A stretch of DNA of 64,000 bases from Climacium dendroides (lineage: Eukaryota > Streptophyta > Bryopsida > Hypnales > Climaciaceae), in assembly GCA_950106755.1 (NCBI GenBank), contig OX467082.1:26598001-26662000 (forward strand), given 5' to 3'. A program made the translations under genes and the position numbers. Numbering within the stretch: position 1 is the stretch's first letter; every line of letters begins with the position of its first letter. Below, in pieces: positions 62,217 to 64,000 of this stretch. A model generated the notes under the pieces. That model was not told where the DNA came from. It did no database searches and was given only the letters and a program-made list of their open reading frames with translations.

Positions 62217-62876
62217 ATGTTTCCAAGGTGGTTGGAGGCTCTACTTAGCATTGAAAATAATCATCCTCGATGCCCTGTACAAAGAAGTGACAACACATAT
62301 CATCCATTGCAGAAAAACTATTGCATAGATCATTGTATCCAAATTTGTGAAGTATGTAAACTAGAAAATCATCCTAGATGTCAAGTTTTGCAACTACGAT
62401 TTGGAACTGACAAAACTCTAACAGTTAACAAAGACGAGTTGCCCACACATGACCTTCAAGGACTTAGTGATGTAAAACAATTTAAATTCAATAATTTGGA
62501 CGTTTATTACCTTTTTGGTCGTCCAAGTACGTCAAGGTTTTCATTTTCTTGTGAAATTTGTGGCCATAAACTAGAAAGTGGTTACAAATGTTGTTCACTT
62601 AGTTGTATGGTAAAAAAAATGACTACTAAAGACTCCGGACTTGAAGCCAATACTCATGAAGATGAAGAAAATGAAGGTGATATTAGCAATGAAGGGCAGA
62701 CAACTGAGACAAATAATAGTAATTATACTAATGACGCAACACCATTATATACAATGGGGATTGTACAATTATCAACTTCTCAAACACAAAGTCAAGTACA
62801 AAGTACAGTTGCAATAAGCCGAAGAAAACAAAGTAGACCTAGACAAGCACCTATAAACTCTTTTAACCCAATCTAG
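62217..62876 (+). CDS. PLATZ-family zinc-finger protein, uninterrupted ORF
   Basis: PLATZ proteins are plant-specific zinc-dependent DNA-binding proteins, generally repressors of AT-rich promoters or RNA polymerase III partners. The ORF from the ATG at 62217 gives 219 aa. Family features: PRWLEALLSIE at the N-terminus, a Cys/His cluster (HPRC, YCIDHCIQICEVCKLENH), VYYLFGRP where typical members have VVFLNERPQPR, and the second cluster CEICGHKLESGYKCCSLSC. The first C-x2-H is changed (CPVQ). The last 75 residues are acidic, then Ser/Thr/Gln-rich and end basic (SRRKQSRPRQAP). The reading frame is open back to about 62166, so an upstream exon joining after ccag at 62172 is possible. PLATZ genes usually have several introns; none interrupts this one. 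Confidence 0.8.
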   Translation: MFPRWLEALLSIENNHPRCPVQRSDNTYHPLQKNYCIDHCIQICEVCKLENHPRCQVLQLRFGTDKTLTVNKDELPTHDLQGLSDVKQFKFNNLDVYYLFGRPSTSRFSFSCEICGHKLESGYKCCSLSCMVKKMTTKDSGLEANTHEDEENEGDISNEGQTTETNNSNYTNDATPLYTMGIVQLSTSQTQSQVQSTVAISRRKQSRPRQAPINSFNPI

Positions 62877-64000
62877 TAATTTCACTCAAAATTAATAGAG
62901 TTATTTGTAGTTGCAATAATGATACATTATAGTGAGTTTTTACTCATTTTGTTGAAGAGAAGGCATATTGTTGATGATCATTGTTGAACAAAGCATCAAT
63001 CATTTACTAAATGAAACTTACATTACCAATGAAGTTCATGCAAATAAAGTGTTAGCAATAGAATAAGATGATCATTTCTTCAAAATCAAGGAATTTTGTG
63101 TATTTTATGAAATCAATAGACATCACCATACAATTTCTATATAAGAAAAGCTAATATATAAACATAGATTAGGAACATGGAACATGGAACACCTTCAATG
63201 GTTCCAAGATACTTATATTATAGATATACATAACATTATCCAAAAGGTGTTATATTATATAGTACCTTCAATGGTTATAATGTACCTACTTACACCTTCC
63301 AAAGATACCTATAGAATAAACTTTCAAATAAATTCTAGGCTCATCTAACCTAAGCTCTACATTCTCAATTCATATAGTAGCATTCTCAATTTCTACACAT
63401 GGCAAAAAATTCATTCATTATTCTATACCTTGTAAGACAATTTTAGATTACCAAAACACCCATGAAGTGAATTAAAAGAATTCTATTAGCTTCCAAATGG
63501 ACAAGAGTAGTTTCACCTAAGAACAACATTATGCAACTATATGTTTTTTGCATTGACCACCTATAATATAATTTTTCTACTCAAAAAGAAGTTGACAAAA
63601 ATACATGTGAAAAATTCACTAATTTGCCATTCCATTGCAAAAGAATTGAAAACCTAATAACTCTAAGTATGTGTAACAACCAAAAGATGAGAATGGATCA
63701 TCATACTTCACCATCAATCCTCATCATTTATGAGATGAAACTAGAAGCCTTCACTTCATGAAGGCTAAGCTACTACCCCAAAATTATACAAACCACGAAA
63801 AGGCCTCAAACTGAATGAGAAAATGAACCAACACCATCTTCATCTCTTTAAAGATCATAAAAATACAAGCATACAAATATAAATTTGGGAAATTCTTTCG
63901 CTAGATGATATATAGCTCTGGGCACCGACAGAAATGACTTGTAAGTTTCACTTTGCAAAGGAAACACATAGTTAACTTGAAGGAGCTGGCGGAACCGCCT
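62877..64000. other. AT-rich intergenic DNA to the window end
   Basis: 3' flank of the PLATZ ORF; no ORF of note, no repeat structure beyond simple AT richness. Confidence 0.55.

Overview
The window is nuclear DNA of a plant. All eight protein genes that can be read have plant-type family members, and seven of them are split by many short GT-AG introns. Between the genes lies AT-rich DNA full of small inverted-repeat elements. Nothing seen fixes the species. The gene content (NERD1-like, PLATZ, plant annexin, AAE13-type malonyl-CoA synthetase) says land plant. The abundance of TTAA-flanked piggyBac-like elements would be unusual for a flowering plant as I recall, so a non-seed plant (bryophyte, lycophyte or fern) is a low-confidence guess.

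Layout: 1-6.2 kb has no recognisable gene (AT-rich DNA, one GC-richer orphan patch, two hairpins). 6.2-11.4 kb holds an annexin gene (+) with a repeat-filled first intron. 11.4-15.9 kb holds minisatellites and a long (TA)n. 15.9-17.7 kb holds a two-exon short-chain dehydrogenase (-). 17.7-24.5 kb is AT-rich with two mobile elements. 24.6-29.6 kb holds malonyl-CoA decarboxylase (+, 15 exons). 32.3-33.6 kb holds a SINA-type RING E3 ligase (+, 2 exons). 35.1-42.7 kb holds malonyl-CoA synthetase (-, 17 exons, one of its introns a U12-type AT-AC intron). 43.5-48.1 kb holds an RluA-type RNA pseudouridine synthase (+, 10 exons, one GC-AG intron). 49.9-52.5 kb holds an ERV1/ALR sulfhydryl oxidase (-, 7 exons). 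53.5-59.1 kb holds a NERD1-like FG-GAP membrane protein (+, 13 exons). 62.2-62.9 kb holds an uninterrupted PLATZ zinc-finger ORF (+). The ends are AT-rich intergenic DNA.

How the genes relate: malonyl-CoA decarboxylase and malonyl-CoA synthetase are the two enzymes that bacteria pair in the mat (malonate) operon. Here they are separated only by the SINA gene and are convergent. Both begin with arginine-rich, presequence-like N-termini, so together they could turn malonate into acetyl-CoA in one organelle. The synthetase shares an 811-bp divergent intergenic region with a probably mitochondrial pseudouridine synthase, and ERV1 (mitochondrial intermembrane space in known cases) shares about 1.06 kb with NERD1.

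Mobile DNA: at least six elements carry TTAA at both ends followed by CCC...GGG-type terminal inverted repeats, the hallmark of piggyBac-like MITEs; two lie in introns of the malonyl-CoA synthetase gene. A second family of about 160-bp hairpin elements has two nearly full copies with identical 4-bp flanks and one decayed copy. Exon maps were built by hand from reading frame, splice consensus and family similarity; every stated junction keeps the frame, but no transcript or database check was possible.
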